In this document: positions 62,943 to 64,000 of the stretch, in pieces
How the letters are laid out: each line of letters begins with the position of its first letter
How positions within the stretch are numbered: position 1 is the first letter of the stretch
Source: Moritella sp. Urea-trap-13
GTDB lineage: Bacteria; Pseudomonadota; Gammaproteobacteria; Enterobacterales; Moritellaceae
Assembly (NCBI RefSeq): GCF_002836355.1
Contig: NZ_PJCA01000033.1
Location: 25,139-89,138 of the forward strand
Reading direction: 5' to 3'
Length of the DNA: 64,000 nucleotides
Position numbers and translations under genes: made by a program
Notes under the pieces: generated by a model
Told to the model about the DNA's origin: nothing
The model's database searches: none
The model's input: the letters and a program-made list of their open reading frames with translations, nothing else

Positions 62943-63653
62943 GTGCTACTTGAACTAGATAATATTGAGAATGAATTAACGAATTCATATACGTTTACAG
63001 ACGAAGATCATCGACTTCTAAGATCTTACGATGGGGTAATCGAAGGTATTGCTACTTTATTTGGTAAGCAATGTGAAGTGATTTTACATTCATTAGAAAG
63101 TATGGACCGTTCTGTTATTAAAATTGAAAATGGTTTTAATACTGGTCGTGTTGAAGGTTCACCAATCACCGATTTAGCGCTTAAAATGCTACAAGATATA
63201 TCGGCACAGAACAAACAATCTTCAAAGGCGTATTTTACGCAGACTAAAGATGGCCAAATGATGCGTTCTATGACGATCGCAATCAAGAACCGTTCAGAAA
63301 GAACAATTGGTTTAATTTGTATTAATATTAATATCGGTGCGTCGTTCATTGATTTTGTACAAGAACTTTTACCTACTCCCGAAGCAAGAGAAACTGAATT
63401 ATCTTCTGAGAATTTTGCGACTACAGTTGAAGAGTTAGTTGACCGTTCTGTAGAAGAAACAATTACAGATATTAACAACCGTACTGATATTGCCAACAAT
63501 GCTAAAAATAAACACATTGTTATATCATTACACCAACAAGGTATTTTTGATATTAAAGACGCGATCAATATGGTTGCTGATAAATTGAATATCTCAAAAC
63601 ATACGGTGTACTTATATATACGCCAAATAAAATCTGATGAAGCAGAGCTTTAA
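62943..63653 (+). CDS. YheO-family PAS/HTH transcriptional regulator
   Basis: The 236-residue protein has an N-terminal YheO-like PAS domain (about 20-135; GIATLFGKQCEVILHSLESMDRSV, GLICININI) and a C-terminal helix-turn-helix of the HTH_22 type (LHQQGIFDIKDAINMVADKLNISKHTVYLYIRQ). E. coli YheO has 240 residues and the same plan. Homologues regulate amino acid or dipeptide metabolism, but the target here is not evident. A GTG start follows GAGGGA. Confidence 0.87.
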   Translation: MLLELDNIENELTNSYTFTDEDHRLLRSYDGVIEGIATLFGKQCEVILHSLESMDRSVIKIENGFNTGRVEGSPITDLALKMLQDISAQNKQSSKAYFTQTKDGQMMRSMTIAIKNRSERTIGLICININIGASFIDFVQELLPTPEARETELSSENFATTVEELVDRSVEETITDINNRTDIANNAKNKHIVISLHQQGIFDIKDAINMVADKLNISKHTVYLYIRQIKSDEAEL

Positions 63654-63820
63654 TAAGCTGTTTGTATCAAGAATATTAAAGCGGTAAGTATAATAAGGTG
63701 GTTATTGTATTAATAATCACCTTTCCTTCCCGTTTAATTTAGTTATCCTACACTTAACATACTTTATTTGCATGGTTATCATACAGCGACGTTTATCTGG
63801 ATAAATACGTAATATAAAAC
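63654..63820. other. Intergenic region leading to the rRNA promoters
   Basis: No gene is seen. It holds a terminator for the YheO-type gene (63695-63728) and an A/T-rich run (about 63799-63820) next to the first rrn promoter, where UP elements and Fis sites usually lie. Confidence 0.5.
63695..63728 (+). terminator. Rho-independent terminator of the YheO-type regulator gene
   Basis: AAGGTGGTTATT (63695-63706) pairs with AATAATCACCTT (63712-63723), one G-T pair, around a five-base loop, followed by TTCCTT. Confidence 0.65.
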
Positions 63821-63848
63821 TTGCCAAGCAAGTCAAGATCTCTATAAT
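63821..63848 (+). promoter_or_regulatory. rRNA operon promoter P1
   Basis: TTGCCA (63821-63826), a 16-base spacer and TATAAT (63843-63848) are followed by GCGACCTCACTGACACGG, nearly the E. coli rrn P1 start region. The GC-rich discriminator is the part that makes rRNA promoters respond to ppGpp. Confidence 0.85.
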
Positions 63849-63944
63849 GCGACCTCACTGACACGGCAACAGCCGCTAAGTAAAGGTGTTTATCAGTATC
63901 GAAAGTTACTTTTAAACCTCCTGAAATAAAGTGCAAATATGTGC

Positions 63945-63972
63945 TTGACTTCGAAATAGGTTTGCGTAGAAT
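63945..63972 (+). promoter_or_regulatory. rRNA operon promoter P2
   Basis: TTGACT (63945-63950), a 16-base spacer and TAGAAT (63967-63972), then ACGCAGCC. It lies 124 bases after P1, the usual tandem spacing. No tRNA or rRNA gene follows before the window ends. Confidence 0.8.
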
Positions 63973-64000
63973 ACGCAGCCTGACTACGACGAAAGACGTC

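Noticed and set aside
63026..63568. Long antisense frame (180 codons) opposite the YheO-type regulator
   Set aside because: It lies wholly inside a gene with clear family homology, has a low-complexity hydrophobic translation and no recognised domain.

Overview
The window reads as one contiguous stretch of chromosome from a marine, facultatively anaerobic gammaproteobacterium. AT-rich intergenic DNA, a torECA trimethylamine N-oxide (TMAO) reductase operon, a TRAP C4-dicarboxylate transporter with DctB/DctD, and E. coli/Vibrio/Shewanella-like housekeeping proteins point to the Moritella/Shewanella/Psychromonas/Vibrio neighbourhood. Moritella is my best guess, from overall protein resemblance only. 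Nearly all DNA is coding and syntenic with relatives. I see no prophage, insertion sequence, CRISPR array or defence island.

Layout. 1-5.5 kb: end of msrQ, the torE-torC-torA operon with a long repeat-bearing upstream region and a strong terminator, then yaeQ. 5.5-12.9 kb: a DUF808 membrane protein, a DEAD-box helicase, a hybrid sensor kinase that has lost both phosphoacceptor residues, a small unannotated ORF, a YhhN membrane protein and a 637-residue fusion of a YcbX-like MOSC module to a ferredoxin reductase. 13-17.8 kb: glpX, aroH-type DAHP synthase, a GNAT acetyltransferase, murB and overlapping birA. 17.9-30.9 kb: tRNA-Thr/Tyr/Gly/Thr, a badly mispaired tRNA-Trp, then secE-nusG, rplKA, rplJL and rpoBC. 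The tufB gene expected between the tRNAs and secE is absent. 31-37.8 kb: a TPP riboswitch and thiC-thiE-thiF-thiS-thiG-thiH; the ThiE protein carries a decayed ThiD-like domain. 37.9-45.6 kb: an EamA transporter, a sigma-54-type promoter, dctPQM, and convergent dctBD. 45.8-55 kb: an Lrp/AsnC regulator, a copper-delivery operon (small membrane protein, PCuAC, SCO1), a RibD-like reductase, a DyP peroxidase, aminopeptidase P, a second EamA transporter and a chemoreceptor. 55-64 kb: gor, prlC, a large GAF/PAS-GGDEF-EAL protein lying between prlC and rsmJ, rsmJ, a YheO-type regulator, and tandem rRNA promoters in the last 200 bases, so an rRNA operon probably starts just past the window.

How the parts work together. 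torECA supplies anaerobic TMAO respiration: TorC passes quinol electrons to periplasmic TorA. dctPQM with DctB/DctD senses and imports C4-dicarboxylates. The thi cluster makes the thiazole and pyrimidine halves of thiamine and joins them under TPP feedback. The 18-31 kb block is the transcription/translation core, with its own nested control signals: a promoter inside a terminator, an L10 leader and an attenuator before rpoB.

Most worth a second look: the kinase lacking both phosphoacceptors with a Trp-rich mini-ORF directly upstream, the decayed tRNA-Trp together with the missing tufB, the promoter nested in the nusG-rplK terminator, and the helically phased decamer repeats upstream of torECA. 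No wholly new multi-gene system is evident.
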